Assembly: GCA_017303505.1 (NCBI GenBank)
Contig: JAFLCP010000042.1
Location: 1 to 53,179, forward strand
Reading direction: 5' to 3'
Source of the DNA: Planctomycetota bacterium
GTDB lineage: Bacteria; Planctomycetota; Planctomycetia; Pirellulales; Pirellulaceae
Length of the DNA: 53,179 nt
Within the stretch, counting starts at the first letter, position 1; every line of letters begins with the position of its first letter. A program made the translations under genes and the position numbers. This document shows, in pieces, positions 36,291 through 46,088 of this stretch. A model generated the notes under the pieces. It saw only the letters and a list, made by a program, of their open reading frames with translations. It made no database searches and was not told the origin of the DNA.

Positions 36291-37694
36291 TTAGAACTCT
36301 GCACTGCCCGGATAGCGCGGGAATGGAATCACGTCGCGAATATTCTGCATCCCAGTCACAAACTGAATGATGCGTTCGAGACCTAGTCCAAAGCCACTAT
36401 GTGGAACGCTACCAAACCGTCGCAGGTCGAGATACCACCAATAGTCTTGCTCGGACAATCCGAGCTCTTTCATGCGAGCCAACAGGCGATCGAGCCGTTC
36501 TTCGCGCTGGCTACCGCCCACAATTTCACCGACTCGCGGCACCAACACATCCATTGCCGCCACCGTTTTTCCATCTTCGTTCATTCGCATATAGAACGAC
36601 TTGATGGCAGCCGGATAGTTGTACAAAATCACCGGTCCCTGAACGTGCTTTTCGGTCAAGTAACGTTCATGCTCGGCTTGTAAATCGCTACCCCACGATA
36701 CTGGATAATCAAACTTCTCCCCGCTCTTTTCCAGAATGCTAATCGCTTCGGTATAAGAGATTCTTTCGAAAGGCTTATCCAACACAACTTTCAGGGCTGC
36801 GATAAGACCTGGCTCGACACGTTCATCGAAGAACTGCATATCTTCGGCGCAGTCATTCAGAACGTCCTTCAAAATCCGCTTCACATATCGTTCGGCCAAA
36901 GCCATGTTATCGTTAAGATCGAAGAACGCAGCTTCAGGCTCAATCATCCAAAATTCGGCCAAGTGTCGCGACGTGTTACTGTTTTCAGCACGGAACGTTG
37001 GACCGAAGGTGTAAATCTTGCCACAAGCGGTCGCAAAGATTTCTCCTTCAAGCTGTCCGCTAACCGTCAAATATGCAGAGCGACCAAAAAAGTCTTTGCT
37101 GAAATCAACTTTCCCCTGCGGATCGCGTGGCGGATTCTCGGCAGGCAATGTTGTTACTCGAAACATTTGCCCAGCCCCTTCGCAATCACTCGCCGTGATA
37201 ATCGGCGTGTGAATGTAAAGAAAACCTTCTTCTTGGAAAAACTGGTGCGTCGAAAAACTGATGCGATTGCGCACTCGAGTAACTGCACCGAATGTATTGG
37301 TGCGTGGGCGCAAGTGAGCCCATTCTCTCAGCTTTTCAAACGTATGGCGTTTCTTTTGCAAAGGATAGGTCTGCGGATCTGCATCACCGATCATCTGCAC
37401 GGAGGTCGCCAACATTTCAGTCGCTTGACCTTGGCCTTCGCTCGCTTTGATTTCCCCCGTCACAATTAAGCTGCAACCTACCGACAAATTCTTTACGACC
37501 GATTCGTAATTCGATAGTTCGCCTGGAGCAACTACTTGCAGATTGCCTAAACAACTGCCGTCGTTGATCTCCAAGAAACTAAAACCACCTTTGCTGTCGC
37601 GCCGAGTTCTCAACCATCCGCGCAGCTCGACGGACTTACCGGTCGAAGCAGCGGACCGCGCTTCGGAAACACTAATCCAAGGAACTTGACTCAT
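36291..37694 (-). CDS. asnS: Asparagine-tRNA ligase
   Basis: A 467-residue class IIb aminoacyl-tRNA synthetase. The N-terminal OB-fold anticodon-binding domain covers about residues 18-115 ([24 protein letters not shown]). The catalytic domain has motif 2 in [21 protein letters not shown] and motif 3 in [15 protein letters not shown], ending in the AsnRS-specific [13 protein letters not shown]. The [11 protein letters not shown] insertion is typical of AsnRS and separates it from AspRS. It charges tRNA-Asn with asparagine in the cytoplasm. Having asnS means the indirect transamidation route is not needed for Asn-tRNA. It lies downstream of trxB on the same strand but behind a terminator. Confidence 0.97.
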   Translation of the reverse strand: MSQVPWISVSEARSAASTGKSVELRGWLRTRRDSKGGFSFLEINDGSCLGNLQVVAPGELSNYESVVKNLSVGCSLIVTGEIKASEGQGQATEMLATSVQMIGDADPQTYPLQKKRHTFEKLREWAHLRPRTNTFGAVTRVRNRISFSTHQFFQEEGFLYIHTPIITASDCEGAGQMFRVTTLPAENPPRDPQGKVDFSKDFFGRSAYLTVSGQLEGEIFATACGKIYTFGPTFRAENSNTSRHLAEFWMIEPEAAFFDLNDNMALAERYVKRILKDVLNDCAEDMQFFDERVEPGLIAALKVVLDKPFERISYTEAISILEKSGEKFDYPVSWGSDLQAEHERYLTEKHVQGPVILYNYPAAIKSFYMRMNEDGKTVAAMDVLVPRVGEIVGGSQREERLDRLLARMKELGLSEQDYWWYLDLRRFGSVPHSGFGLGLERIIQFVTGMQNIRDVIPFPRYPGSAEF

Positions 37695-37753
37695 AAATTG
37701 CTACGCCTGAATACGAGCTCATGTAAGAAAAGACGAATTGTGAAAGAACAAAA

Positions 37754-37777
37754 GGGAGACGGATTGCTCCGTCTCCC
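37754..37777 (-). terminator. Rho-independent terminator of trxB
   Basis: A perfect 10-bp stem GGGAGACGGA/TCCGTCTCCC (37754-37763, 37768-37777) with a four-base loop. On the minus strand it is followed by TTTTGTTCTTT. It lies eight bases past the trxB stop. Confidence 0.88.
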
Positions 37778-37784
37778 GGTTCAA

Positions 37785-38846
37785 TTAGATGATACCATGT
37801 TCAGCCAAAAAGCGTTCAGCGTCGAGTGCGGCCATGCAACCTGTACCGGCTGAAGTAATCGCTTGGCGATAGTAATCGTCAGACACATCGCCGGCCGAGA
37901 ATACACCTTCCACACTGGTGTAAGTACGGAATGGTTTTTGCCACTTGATGTACCCCTTTTCATTCAACTCCAATTGCCCCTTGAGGAAGTGGGTGTTTGG
38001 GGTGTGGCCAATCGCCAAGAACAAACCTGACGAAGCATAATCCGTGGTTGAATTCGATTGAGAATTTAAGATGCGAATTCCTGTCACTCCCGATTTATCA
38101 TCTCCCAACACTTCTTGTACTTGGCTGTGCCAGAGGATTTCAATCTTGGGATTACTGGTGGCACGTTCCTGCATGATCTTCGATGCTCGCAGAACATCGC
38201 GGCGAACCACCATGTAAACCTTCGAAGCGTACTTGCTCAAATAGGTAGCTTCTTCAACGGCCGAGTCACCACCCCCAACTACAACCAATGGTTTGTTGCG
38301 GAAGCGGGGGAGTGCACCGTCGCAAACAGCACAAGCACTCACGCCTCGATTGCGGAATGTTTCTTCGCTCGGCAAGCCCAAGTAATTGGCCCGGGCACCG
38401 GTGGCCACGATAACAGTCTCGGCTTGGAACGTACCCGACTCGCGAGTCTTAAGAGTAAAAGGTCGTTTCGAGAAGTCGACCTCTACCACATCATCGGTGA
38501 CAATACGAGCCCCGAAATTGGTCGCCTGCTGACGCATCAATTCCATCAACTCAGGGCCTGTGACAGCATGCGGATGCTCTTCGATCGGGGGCATTGCCAA
38601 CAGACGATCTGGATGAATCGCGCTGGTGAGAAACTCCTTGAGATTTCCAGACGGAAACCCTGCAAAGTTTTCCACTTCGGTCGTTAAGCTCAATTGACCG
38701 AGGGGCAGGGTGCCTTGAAGGCGGTTTTCTTCTGTGATCGCCCCTTCGAAAACGAGCGGTTGAAGATTCGCGCGTGCCGAATAAATCGCTGCTGACCAAC
38801 CCGCTGGGCCACTTCCAATGATGATTGTGCGTTCTACCGAACTCAT
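37785..38846 (-). CDS. trxB: Thioredoxin-disulfide reductase
   Basis: A 353-residue NADPH-dependent flavoenzyme that reduces thioredoxin. It has the FAD-binding GSGPAG (residues 11-16), the redox-active CAVCDG (172-177), the NADPH-binding [10 protein letters not shown] and the C-terminal FAD motif [10 protein letters not shown]. The ATG at 38846 is preferred over an in-frame TTG 33 bases upstream, since [16 protein letters not shown] is the usual start and AGGAAGAG lies ahead of it. Compared with Escherichia coli TrxB there is an insertion of about 20-25 residues after FPSGN (about 66-95; [18 protein letters not shown]). A probable promoter and dyad lie 30-60 bases upstream. Confidence 0.95.
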   Translation of the reverse strand: MSSVERTIIIGSGPAGWSAAIYSARANLQPLVFEGAITEENRLQGTLPLGQLSLTTEVENFAGFPSGNLKEFLTSAIHPDRLLAMPPIEEHPHAVTGPELMELMRQQATNFGARIVTDDVVEVDFSKRPFTLKTRESGTFQAETVIVATGARANYLGLPSEETFRNRGVSACAVCDGALPRFRNKPLVVVGGGDSAVEEATYLSKYASKVYMVVRRDVLRASKIMQERATSNPKIEILWHSQVQEVLGDDKSGVTGIRILNSQSNSTTDYASSGLFLAIGHTPNTHFLKGQLELNEKGYIKWQKPFRTYTSVEGVFSAGDVSDDYYRQAITSAGTGCMAALDAERFLAEHGII

Positions 38847-38875
38847 CTCCCGCTCTCTTCCTAATTCTGGACGTA

Positions 38876-38900
38876 CCAACAGTAAAAAATCAACTGTTGG
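38876..38900. promoter_or_regulatory. Dyad (possible operator or leader hairpin) upstream of trxB
   Basis: CCAACAGT (38876-38883) and ACTGTTGG (38893-38900) are exact inverted repeats with a nine-base A-rich centre. They lie between the -10 candidate and the trxB start, where a repressor site or transcript hairpin would act. Confidence 0.55.
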
Positions 38901-38906
38901 ATTATA
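38901..38906 (-). promoter_or_regulatory. Candidate -10 box of trxB
   Basis: The minus strand reads TATAAT, a perfect match, 55 bases upstream of the start codon. No good -35 element is found at 16-18 bases. Confidence 0.4.
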
Positions 38907-39096
38907 GACGGGTGTTAAGTTGTTTACATGGGGGCTCCGCGAAATTGCCCTTCTGGTGTTATTCCCTAGGATTCTTGCACCATCCAGGCAAATCCCTTTC
39001 TTTCCCTCATTAGAATGGCTCCTGGCTTTTTATTGTTCGGCATTTAGGCCGGAAAAGCCAATGGACCGCCAGCCGTGGCTGATTGGCTGCGGATCG

Positions 39097-39192
39097 CGAC
39101 GACGAGCTACGAATTACGACGACGAATTACGACGAGGTACGATCACGATCACGATCACGAATTACGAGGTACGAAGTAAGAGCTACGAATTA
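39097..39192. repeat. Low-complexity tract of TACGA/GATCAC words
   Basis: About 95 bases made from repeated ACGACGA, GAATTACGA, CGATCACGATCACGATCACGA and GGTACGA words. The GATCAC unit occurs three times in a row at about 39140-39158. It lies outside any gene. Confidence 0.75.
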
Positions 39193-39245
39193 AACCGCGG
39201 AAATTTTCGGCAGCCAGAAATTTTCTCGTGCTTCGCACTAACAGA

Positions 39246-41177
39246 TTAACATCCCCCCTGGCTAGCCCTTTTTTCCTGATCGTACCAAGCTGCCAAAACC
39301 AACAGCAACCAGATCTTGCGGCTATGGTCACGTTCCCCTTGGCGATGCTCTTTAACGACCTTTCGCACCATTTCCAATTGAAACACTTCAGGGGGTAAAT
39401 GTGGTTGCGGCCCATCCAGATAGTCATTCATCATTCCAGCCAAACCACCGCGCAGCCAATCGCGAAGCGGCACGCCAAATCCCTGCTTTCTCTTCTTCAA
39501 TGATTCCGGTGGTAGATAAGGAGCCACCACTTTCTTGAGGATATACTTCCCGATCCCATCCTTGAGCTTTAGGTTCGAGGGTATGCGAGCAGCCATCTCT
39601 ACGACAAACTGATCCAACAGCGGTGAACGAACTTCAAGCGAATGCGCCATACTCATGCGATCCACCTTGACTAAGATATCGTCGCGCATGTAGGAGCGCA
39701 CATCCATTTCGGTAAGGCGACTGATCACATCTCGATCCGAATTCATAATCGCCGCTAACTCGCCCGGCAAATAATCTGCTGCCATCGAAGCATTATTCGC
39801 CAACACGTCCGCGTTCAACAAACCGTGCAACTCTTCAGTATTCCAGATCGATGTCTTTTGCCGATAGCCTTCCTGTAATGGCAGACTGCTATGCCGCAAG
39901 ACTCGCTCGATACGCTGCAAACGATATCGCAGTTTGCCTGGCATCAGCCGCGACATTGCCCCCATACAACCCGGGAGCACTTGGCCACCGATCCAAGCTG
40001 GCAACATTTTCTTGTAACGTTCTGCAAACATGGCACCTTGATACGATGAATAACCCGCAAACAATTCATCACCACCATCACCGCTCAAGATTACCGTGAC
40101 ATGTTGTCGTGCCAGCTTCGAAACATGATAAGTAGGCAGAGCCGAATCATCGCCGAAAGGTTCATCGAAATAGTGCACCAGCTTAATCAACGTTTCCGGT
40201 AAACTGCGTTGCAACTCATCGACCGAGAGTCTCAACTCGTGATGATCGGAGCCGATATGTTCGGCAATACGTCGCGCATCTGCAGATTCGTCCCATTGAG
40301 CATTATCGAATCCAATGGTGAATGTCTTCAGTGGCTTGAGGCCAGCTCGATTCGCAAATGCGGCCACCAGACTCGAATCGATTCCACCGCTCAGAAAAAC
40401 TCCCAACGGCACTTCACTTTCTAACCTAGCCTTCACCGCATCTAACAGCTGCGCATCTAACCGCTCAATCCATTCCGCCTCGCTATAATTCTCACGCACT
40501 TCATAACGCAAGGTCCAGAACGATTGAATATCCAACGCGGCATTTTTATAGATGGCATAATGCCCAGCGGGTAACTTCTTGATCGATTTGTAAATGGTGT
40601 CAGGTTCGTACAGATAACCCGATTGCAAGAACTCCGGCAATTTGCGGTAGTCGGGATCGCGCAGTTCGGGACACGCGGCTAACAAAGATTTGATTTCTGA
40701 ACCGAAGCACAGTCTATCGCCTTGGTGCGCATAAAACAGCGGTTTCTTTCCCAGTCGATCACGAGCCAATACGATCTGTTGCTTGCGGGTATCTAAAATG
40801 GCCAGCCCGAACATACCTCGCAATTTCTTGAAACCATCCACACCTTCGTCTTCGTACAGATGCAAGGCCGTTTCACAATCCGATTTTGTTCGAAAGTGAT
40901 GCCCTTTAGCGATGAGCATCTCGCGCAATTCACGGAAATTGTAAATTTCACCGTTACATACAATCGCGATGTCGTTGGCCTCATTGATGATCGGCTGGCT
41001 GCCGCCGGCCACATCGATGATACTCAATCGTGTCATCCCGATCCCGCGACCATCAACGGCAAAACAACCATTTTCGTCCGGGCCACGGTGCAATATGGCA
41101 TCGGTCATCTTGCGAATCTTCGCTTCGATGTTAGCCTTGGCTAACTTTGGGTCTACCAGACCAGCGATGCCGCACAT
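39246..41177 (-). CDS. Glutamine-dependent asparagine synthase-like amidotransferase
   Basis: A 643-residue AsnB-type enzyme, last gene of the polysaccharide cluster. The N-terminal glutaminase starts with the nucleophile C2 (MCGIAG) and has LHRGPDENG (29-37) and CNGEIYNF (74-81). The synthetase domain has the pyrophosphate loop SGGIDSS (263-269) and a second ATP-site segment (ILSGDGGDELFAGY). In polysaccharide loci such enzymes often amidate sugar carboxylates or act like the exosortase-linked amidotransferases instead of making free asparagine. The cluster's uronic-acid enzymes make that reading attractive, but it is inference. It starts two bases after the stop of the GT4 gene, so translation is probably coupled. 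True asparagine synthesis is the main alternative. Confidence 0.9.
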   Translation of the reverse strand: MCGIAGLVDPKLAKANIEAKIRKMTDAILHRGPDENGCFAVDGRGIGMTRLSIIDVAGGSQPIINEANDIAIVCNGEIYNFRELREMLIAKGHHFRTKSDCETALHLYEDEGVDGFKKLRGMFGLAILDTRKQQIVLARDRLGKKPLFYAHQGDRLCFGSEIKSLLAACPELRDPDYRKLPEFLQSGYLYEPDTIYKSIKKLPAGHYAIYKNAALDIQSFWTLRYEVRENYSEAEWIERLDAQLLDAVKARLESEVPLGVFLSGGIDSSLVAAFANRAGLKPLKTFTIGFDNAQWDESADARRIAEHIGSDHHELRLSVDELQRSLPETLIKLVHYFDEPFGDDSALPTYHVSKLARQHVTVILSGDGGDELFAGYSSYQGAMFAERYKKMLPAWIGGQVLPGCMGAMSRLMPGKLRYRLQRIERVLRHSSLPLQEGYRQKTSIWNTEELHGLLNADVLANNASMAADYLPGELAAIMNSDRDVISRLTEMDVRSYMRDDILVKVDRMSMAHSLEVRSPLLDQFVVEMAARIPSNLKLKDGIGKYILKKVVAPYLPPESLKKRKQGFGVPLRDWLRGGLAGMMNDYLDGPQPHLPPEVFQLEMVRKVVKEHRQGERDHSRKIWLLLVLAAWYDQEKRASQGGC

Positions 41178-41179
41178 TC

Positions 41180-42235
41180 TTACCGACCCTCCTCGCCTAT
41201 TGTCGCAGTTGGAATCGTCTTACCGATTTGTCGCCCCTTGTTCTCCAGGGCAGTGCGATAAATGCCAACGATACGGTGCGCGACTTGTTCCATCCCCAAT
41301 CCCAAACGGAAGATCGATTCGCGTCCGCCAACATCAGCTGACTTGGTCAACATACCCGCCATCGCCGCTCCCAATTCCAACGGGTCGCGATCGCAAACCT
41401 TATAGCCCGAAGCTCCCTGAAGCAGCCAAGCCACATCACCAACTGGAACAGCGGCGATTGGCACATTGCAGGCCATAGCTTCCTTGACCACATTGGGCGA
41501 ACCTTCAATGAACGACGTCATCCACATGGCATCACAAGCATTCATGCAATAGGGTACATCATCGGGTCGTTTACCCCACAACACGAGCGTTTCCACTGGA
41601 CGCCCAACTCTTTTCTCCGCTTCTAGTCTCGCAGCTTCCGCCAATGCGAAGCCTTTGCGAGGATTGCTCGGGTCACCAGGAAAAAGAACATAGAGCTGAT
41701 CCGCCTTGAGCCCCAAACGCTGCCGTGCTTCCTCTTTCGGTATGGGACGAAAATGATTCGTATCAACTCCATTGGGAACCACATGACACCGAGCGGGACG
41801 AATCACATCGGCCATCTCTTGGCTCTTTACAATAACTTCATCGCTCCACAACGCCAAACGCTGATTGAATTTCACCATCAGTCGACTGAACCAAGTGGTT
41901 TTCCCAGTGGGACCAGGAGTGCCAAGCAAGTCATCTCCCATAAATGAGATGACGAGCGGTTTCCGATGCTGCATCCGTCCGATCCAACCACAATATCCAA
42001 AATGCGCATGAACTAGATCGACGTCTTTTAGCTTGCTTCGCATCCGTGGCACGGCTGGACCATATTTGACAACTGGCAGACCTTGCATATCTTGCACGAT
42101 CATCTCGAGTCCCAGGGCGCGCAGCGACTCGATTTGCCGCAGCGCAGGCGCCATGCTCCCCGGCCGATCTGCCGTTGGCAATCGTGGGGAGATAACAAGT
42201 ACGCGTAATCTCTGACCTTCTTCGCGTTCCGACAT
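41180..42235 (-). CDS. GT4-family glycosyltransferase
   Basis: A 351-residue GT-B glycosyltransferase of family 4. The N-terminal domain opens with RVLVISPRLPTADRPGS and carries the acceptor-side LVHAHFGYCGW. The C-terminal domain has the nucleotide-sugar E-x7-E motif, E244 to E252 (FIEGSPNVVKEAMACNVP), after VVPNGVDTNHF. It would add a sugar from a nucleotide donor to the lipid-linked repeat unit at the cytoplasmic membrane face. The 16-residue tail is basic and disordered. It lies six bases after the GT2 gene and two before the amidotransferase. Confidence 0.93.
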   Translation of the reverse strand: MSEREEGQRLRVLVISPRLPTADRPGSMAPALRQIESLRALGLEMIVQDMQGLPVVKYGPAVPRMRSKLKDVDLVHAHFGYCGWIGRMQHRKPLVISFMGDDLLGTPGPTGKTTWFSRLMVKFNQRLALWSDEVIVKSQEMADVIRPARCHVVPNGVDTNHFRPIPKEEARQRLGLKADQLYVLFPGDPSNPRKGFALAEAARLEAEKRVGRPVETLVLWGKRPDDVPYCMNACDAMWMTSFIEGSPNVVKEAMACNVPIAAVPVGDVAWLLQGASGYKVCDRDPLELGAAMAGMLTKSADVGGRESIFRLGLGMEQVAHRIVGIYRTALENKGRQIGKTIPTATIGEEGR

Positions 42236-42241
42236 GCTACA

Positions 42242-43303
42242 TCACTTTACCACGATAACATCGGTGGGATACTCTTCGGTCTTGCGTGGTTTCGTCACCC
42301 AATAAGATGTAAATGTGCGATATAAACCGACAGCTCGCACTGCTACCGACAATAGCGCTCCTTTGAAACTTCGCTTCTTCGCGGCGAGCAACAAAAAGAG
42401 GATGATCGCGGCCACGGGCAACCAATGAGCGACACCGTAATACACACACACGGGAATGATTGCCAAGAGAGCCAAGAGGATTACCGCTGTCGACATAACC
42501 CAGGGAATCGTATCCACACAATATCGCCAACCAGCGTTGTACTCTTGGCAATATCGCAACACAGCCCCGTAGTTGTACATGCTACTGCGGGCACGCCGCA
42601 TGATTTCACGCAGCGTGTGACGATTCTCAGTGTACTTGACTCCCATATAGCCTTTGATGCGGGCCACTTTCCAGCCACCTAACCGAACGCGCAAGTGCAT
42701 TTCATCATCTTCAGCCGCTCTTAACCACGGTTGAAATCCACCCACTTTCTCCAGCACTTCTCGCCGATACATGGCCGTACCGCCGAGGGCTTTGCGATGG
42801 TCAATATCTTTACTGAGATCTTGCTGAAACACATTGGGAGCAAGTGTTTCGCCACCACCCTGCTCATCGACATAAATTTCATCCAGCACGCCCGCTACGG
42901 AACCGTACTCGGAGTGGGCCTTCATGAACTCAACCCCTTTGACCAACCAAGTTGGATCAACGACGGCGTCTCCATCCAAGAAGAAAACATACTCCCCTTT
43001 GGCCCACAGAAATCCAATGTAACGTCCCGCTGATGCACTTAATTGCCACTCAGGTCGCAACTGCAACACGCGAATCGGATACTGACAAGCAATTTCGACG
43101 CTTCGATCAGGTGAAGCTGAATCGACAAAAATCACTTCGGTATCGGGAAGATACTCTCGAACAGCGATCAATGACTGGATGGCTTTGCCAATCACTTTTT
43201 CTTCGTTTCGGCCAATCACGATACATGACAAAGTGCAGCTTGGACCGGCAACTGAGTGAGGCGACACTTGTGCCGCATCAGCTGTATAAGTCGATGTTGT
43301 CAT
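42242..43303 (-). CDS. GT2-family glycosyltransferase with C-terminal membrane helices
   Basis: A 353-residue GT-A enzyme. The ATG at 43303 overlaps the flippase stop as ATGA; longer readings from upstream lie wholly inside the flippase gene. GT2 features are CIVIGRNEEKVI, VDSASPDRS, the metal-binding FLDGDAVVD with D110 and D112, and a downstream RAAEDDEMHLRV acid pair. Two or three hydrophobic helices (about residues 260-315) anchor it to the membrane. It would transfer a sugar during repeat-unit assembly; the donor and linkage are unknown. Confidence 0.93.
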   Translation of the reverse strand: MTTSTYTADAAQVSPHSVAGPSCTLSCIVIGRNEEKVIGKAIQSLIAVREYLPDTEVIFVDSASPDRSVEIACQYPIRVLQLRPEWQLSASAGRYIGFLWAKGEYVFFLDGDAVVDPTWLVKGVEFMKAHSEYGSVAGVLDEIYVDEQGGGETLAPNVFQQDLSKDIDHRKALGGTAMYRREVLEKVGGFQPWLRAAEDDEMHLRVRLGGWKVARIKGYMGVKYTENRHTLREIMRRARSSMYNYGAVLRYCQEYNAGWRYCVDTIPWVMSTAVILLALLAIIPVCVYYGVAHWLPVAAIILFLLLAAKKRSFKGALLSVAVRAVGLYRTFTSYWVTKPRKTEEYPTDVIVVK

Positions 43304-44760
43304 AGAGATACTCCCTGTTCCGACTTCGGCTCGATAACGCGTCCCAGCGCTAACCCAGCGACCAGTGGGCGCAATGTCCATAGACTCAGGCCAAAATACA
43401 AGCACAAGGCTATGGCTAAGGTTATATAGATGTTAAGCGGCAACATGAAACAGGCTGCCGGCAACAGGACGACGGGCACGAAACGTAGAAGTTCTCGCCA
43501 TAACCCAAGCTTACCGATCGAGAGCTCAAAATAGGCATAGTGCTGAACCATGTTCACGACGCTTGATAACAATATGGCCCACGCAGCTCCCATTATTCCG
43601 TACTGCCAGATCAGCAGAGCCGATAACGTTGAACTGATTACAAAATTGACGACCACGATACAGAGAACGATGCGATCTTTGGAGGCCGCCCACAAGCTTT
43701 GTCCAATGACGGGGCTGAGTAGGTCCAACAACAAGGTAAACGCCAAAACTTGCAACAAGGGAACCGCAGCTCGAAATTCTTCTTTGCGATAAACCAAGAC
43801 CAAAATGTCACCTGCCAAGAAAAACAATATCGCCACCACGGGAACAGCCAATCGCAACAGCAGCATAATGAGTGTCCGACAGATTTCTCCAAAACTCTCT
43901 CCTTGCCGCTGGTGCATGCGTTGGACGAGCATGGGAAAGCAGCTATTGGCAACAGCTCGATAAATCATCAACATCGGTTGTAACAGCTGAAAACAAGCCG
44001 CCAACCAACCTACCTCGCGTTCTCCTTCAAACTTGGATAACAGTACCGAATTGAGTGAAGCGGAAATAGCAAGGATTCCATCGGTCCACAAGAAGATCAA
44101 TGACTTCTTCAGCATCAACCAAGCATATCGAAATCGAAATCGCCCTAACTTCGACTCGCGAGTAACATGCATGCAACAGGTGTGCATTGAAAAGGCCGTG
44201 ACGAAACGCGACACCACAACAATCGACGTCATCGTGACAACGGATGCACCCGTATAAATCGCCCAAATGCAACCGCCGACAAGTACTAAACTACCGGGCA
44301 CATTACCCACCAATATCCAGGGCATCTTCTGACAACCACGAATCACCGATTCCGAAATCATGGCCACAGCATATGGCACCAAGGCCACGGCCATCAGAAG
44401 AATGACTAAAGTCGTAGCGGCAGAATAGTTCATCACAATCGCAAACGCGATCATACTGACCAGCGATAAGCCCGCAGGAATAAGGGCGGCAACATAACCA
44501 TGAATGAGATCACGCCGCGCAATTCGCGGACGCGGGGCAACATGCCGAACCAATAAAGTTGGCAAACCAGCCACCGCAAAAACATGAAACGTATACAGCA
44601 GCATCATCCCTAATGATAACTGCCCAAAGTCCTGGTCGCCTCCATATCGCCCCACCAAAACGTACACCAACAGCGTGCTAGCGCGAGTGACTACATCACT
44701 AGTCAAAATCGCCAGCGAGTTAACTCCAAGCTTTTGGATCGCTTCGCTGATGGATTTCAT
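43300..44760 (-). CDS. Wzx-like polysaccharide flippase
   Basis: A 486-residue membrane protein with about 12-14 hydrophobic segments, of the MATE/MVF oligosaccharide flippase superfamily (PST). The N-terminal helix region starts KLGVNSLAILTSDVVTRAS, followed by LVGRYGGDQDFGQLSLGMMLL, which is typical. It would move the undecaprenyl-linked repeat unit across the cytoplasmic membrane. The start overlaps the stop of the polymerase/ligase gene (ATGA), and its own stop overlaps the GT2 start in the same way. Confidence 0.92.
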   Translation of the reverse strand: MKSISEAIQKLGVNSLAILTSDVVTRASTLLVYVLVGRYGGDQDFGQLSLGMMLLYTFHVFAVAGLPTLLVRHVAPRPRIARRDLIHGYVAALIPAGLSLVSMIAFAIVMNYSAATTLVILLMAVALVPYAVAMISESVIRGCQKMPWILVGNVPGSLVLVGGCIWAIYTGASVVTMTSIVVVSRFVTAFSMHTCCMHVTRESKLGRFRFRYAWLMLKKSLIFLWTDGILAISASLNSVLLSKFEGEREVGWLAACFQLLQPMLMIYRAVANSCFPMLVQRMHQRQGESFGEICRTLIMLLLRLAVPVVAILFFLAGDILVLVYRKEEFRAAVPLLQVLAFTLLLDLLSPVIGQSLWAASKDRIVLCIVVVNFVISSTLSALLIWQYGIMGAAWAILLSSVVNMVQHYAYFELSIGKLGLWRELLRFVPVVLLPAACFMLPLNIYITLAIALCLYFGLSLWTLRPLVAGLALGRVIEPKSEQGVSL

Positions 44761-46073
44761 GGCGATTCCACGCCTTCATCGTCAGCTGCTCCGCTAAAGC
44801 AACAACATCCAATAATGGAACATACCGCCCAAGCCTCATAGCCTTCAGCGACAAATGAAATCTCCGTTAAGCCAACGACCATTCCCATAACCAAGATCGC
44901 TAATCCCAAGCGACTTGTCAGGCGACAGCTTGGATGATTGCGAAGTCGAACGAGTCGAGCAATTGCAGAGAACAGAATCCCGCAACCGAGAAGCAACCCC
45001 ACTGCGCCAACGTTAGCCAATGCCTCGATATATGCAGAGTGCGCGTCGGGCACGGCCCAGCCACTGGAACGTTCATACTTGATGAGTCGGCTGGGGCTCC
45101 AAAAGGCACCATAACCATAGCCTAATACAGGACGGTCCGCATACTCATCCAGTACATCTTTCCAAATATCTAAGCGGCCTGTTAGTTTTCGCGGATCGGC
45201 AGTTTCCTTGTCTCGTCCTAACAGAACAACATTCTCAACTTCAACATCGGGCGCGAGTGCTTTTGTCGCTAATAACCCACCTATACCCAGCAAAAGAATC
45301 GACAAGGCAATGCCAAATCGCTTGCTCCACCCAAGCTCCATCCAGGTGATAACACCTATCCCAACTAACGCCCCTGCTAAACCGGTGCGTGATTTGGTTA
45401 AGACAATAAAGCCGAGAGCTATCGCAGTAATCAAAAGAAAGATCTTCTTGCGATCTTCAAAATACAAAGCGAAACTTGAAACGGCTAACAAGCCTAAGGA
45501 GAGAGCTTGTTTATTGGGATGAAATATTCCGCTGAACCGATACTCCGACATCAAGAACGAGCGATACCGAATTTCAAATCCAATGCTTATGGCCAAGAAA
45601 CCAAGCGATATCAATACGATGGCCATTGCGAGACGCTTTGCATCCCAGATTCGTCCCAAGACTAGCCCCGTAAACCCGAGAATCGTTACCACGATAGCTC
45701 GTTTGAACGTCATGGTTGGCGAATCAGACCATACGGTGCTGAGGTTGACGTAGCCTAACATCGCGATCGCTGGGAAAAGCAAAGACCACAACGGTTCTTT
45801 GCCTTGAGCGCGACCCAGTAAAAAGAGGCAACCGGTGGAAAATACACCTAATCCAAGAAAGGCTAACTGCCGTATCGCGTTGGAGCCGGTCACCGTACCG
45901 TCGTATAAGTCAGTACCACCAATTCGCGCGAATTCCGGTTGCCCCGAAACGGTCAGAAACATCGCGAACAATGCAATTGCGACCAACCAAAAACGCAGAC
46001 CAAGTCCGCTTTCTGGATTCTGCAGAGTCGTGACTTGTCCTGGTAGGTCGTATGGCAATGTCTTTGACGTCAT
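44757..46073 (-). CDS. O-antigen ligase/polymerase family protein (Wzy_C type)
   Basis: A 438-residue multi-spanning membrane protein with roughly ten to twelve helices. The ATG at 46073 is used; a TTG nine bases upstream is less likely. The large periplasmic loop between helices carries the Wzy_C-type sequence YGYGAFWSPSRL then AHSAYIEALANVGAVGLLLG, and the helix ILTKSRTGLAGALVG is also typical. Members act as the Wzy polymerase or the WaaL ligase and cannot be told apart by sequence alone. In this Wzx-dependent cluster a polymerase role is the more natural reading. Confidence 0.88.
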   Translation of the reverse strand: MTSKTLPYDLPGQVTTLQNPESGLGLRFWLVAIALFAMFLTVSGQPEFARIGGTDLYDGTVTGSNAIRQLAFLGLGVFSTGCLFLLGRAQGKEPLWSLLFPAIAMLGYVNLSTVWSDSPTMTFKRAIVVTILGFTGLVLGRIWDAKRLAMAIVLISLGFLAISIGFEIRYRSFLMSEYRFSGIFHPNKQALSLGLLAVSSFALYFEDRKKIFLLITAIALGFIVLTKSRTGLAGALVGIGVITWMELGWSKRFGIALSILLLGIGGLLATKALAPDVEVENVVLLGRDKETADPRKLTGRLDIWKDVLDEYADRPVLGYGYGAFWSPSRLIKYERSSGWAVPDAHSAYIEALANVGAVGLLLGCGILFSAIARLVRLRNHPSCRLTSRLGLAILVMGMVVGLTEISFVAEGYEAWAVCSIIGCCCFSGAADDEGVESP

Positions 46074-46088
46074 AGGAAACAATGGCTA

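Larger units (their letters stand above)
38847..39245. other. Intergenic region upstream of trxB and downstream of the polysaccharide cluster
   Basis: The left third has the trxB promoter and dyad. The right part has a low-complexity TACGA-rich tract (39097-39192) and a short GAAATTTTC direct repeat near 39200-39230 close to the amidotransferase stop. No gene is recognised. Confidence 0.45.
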
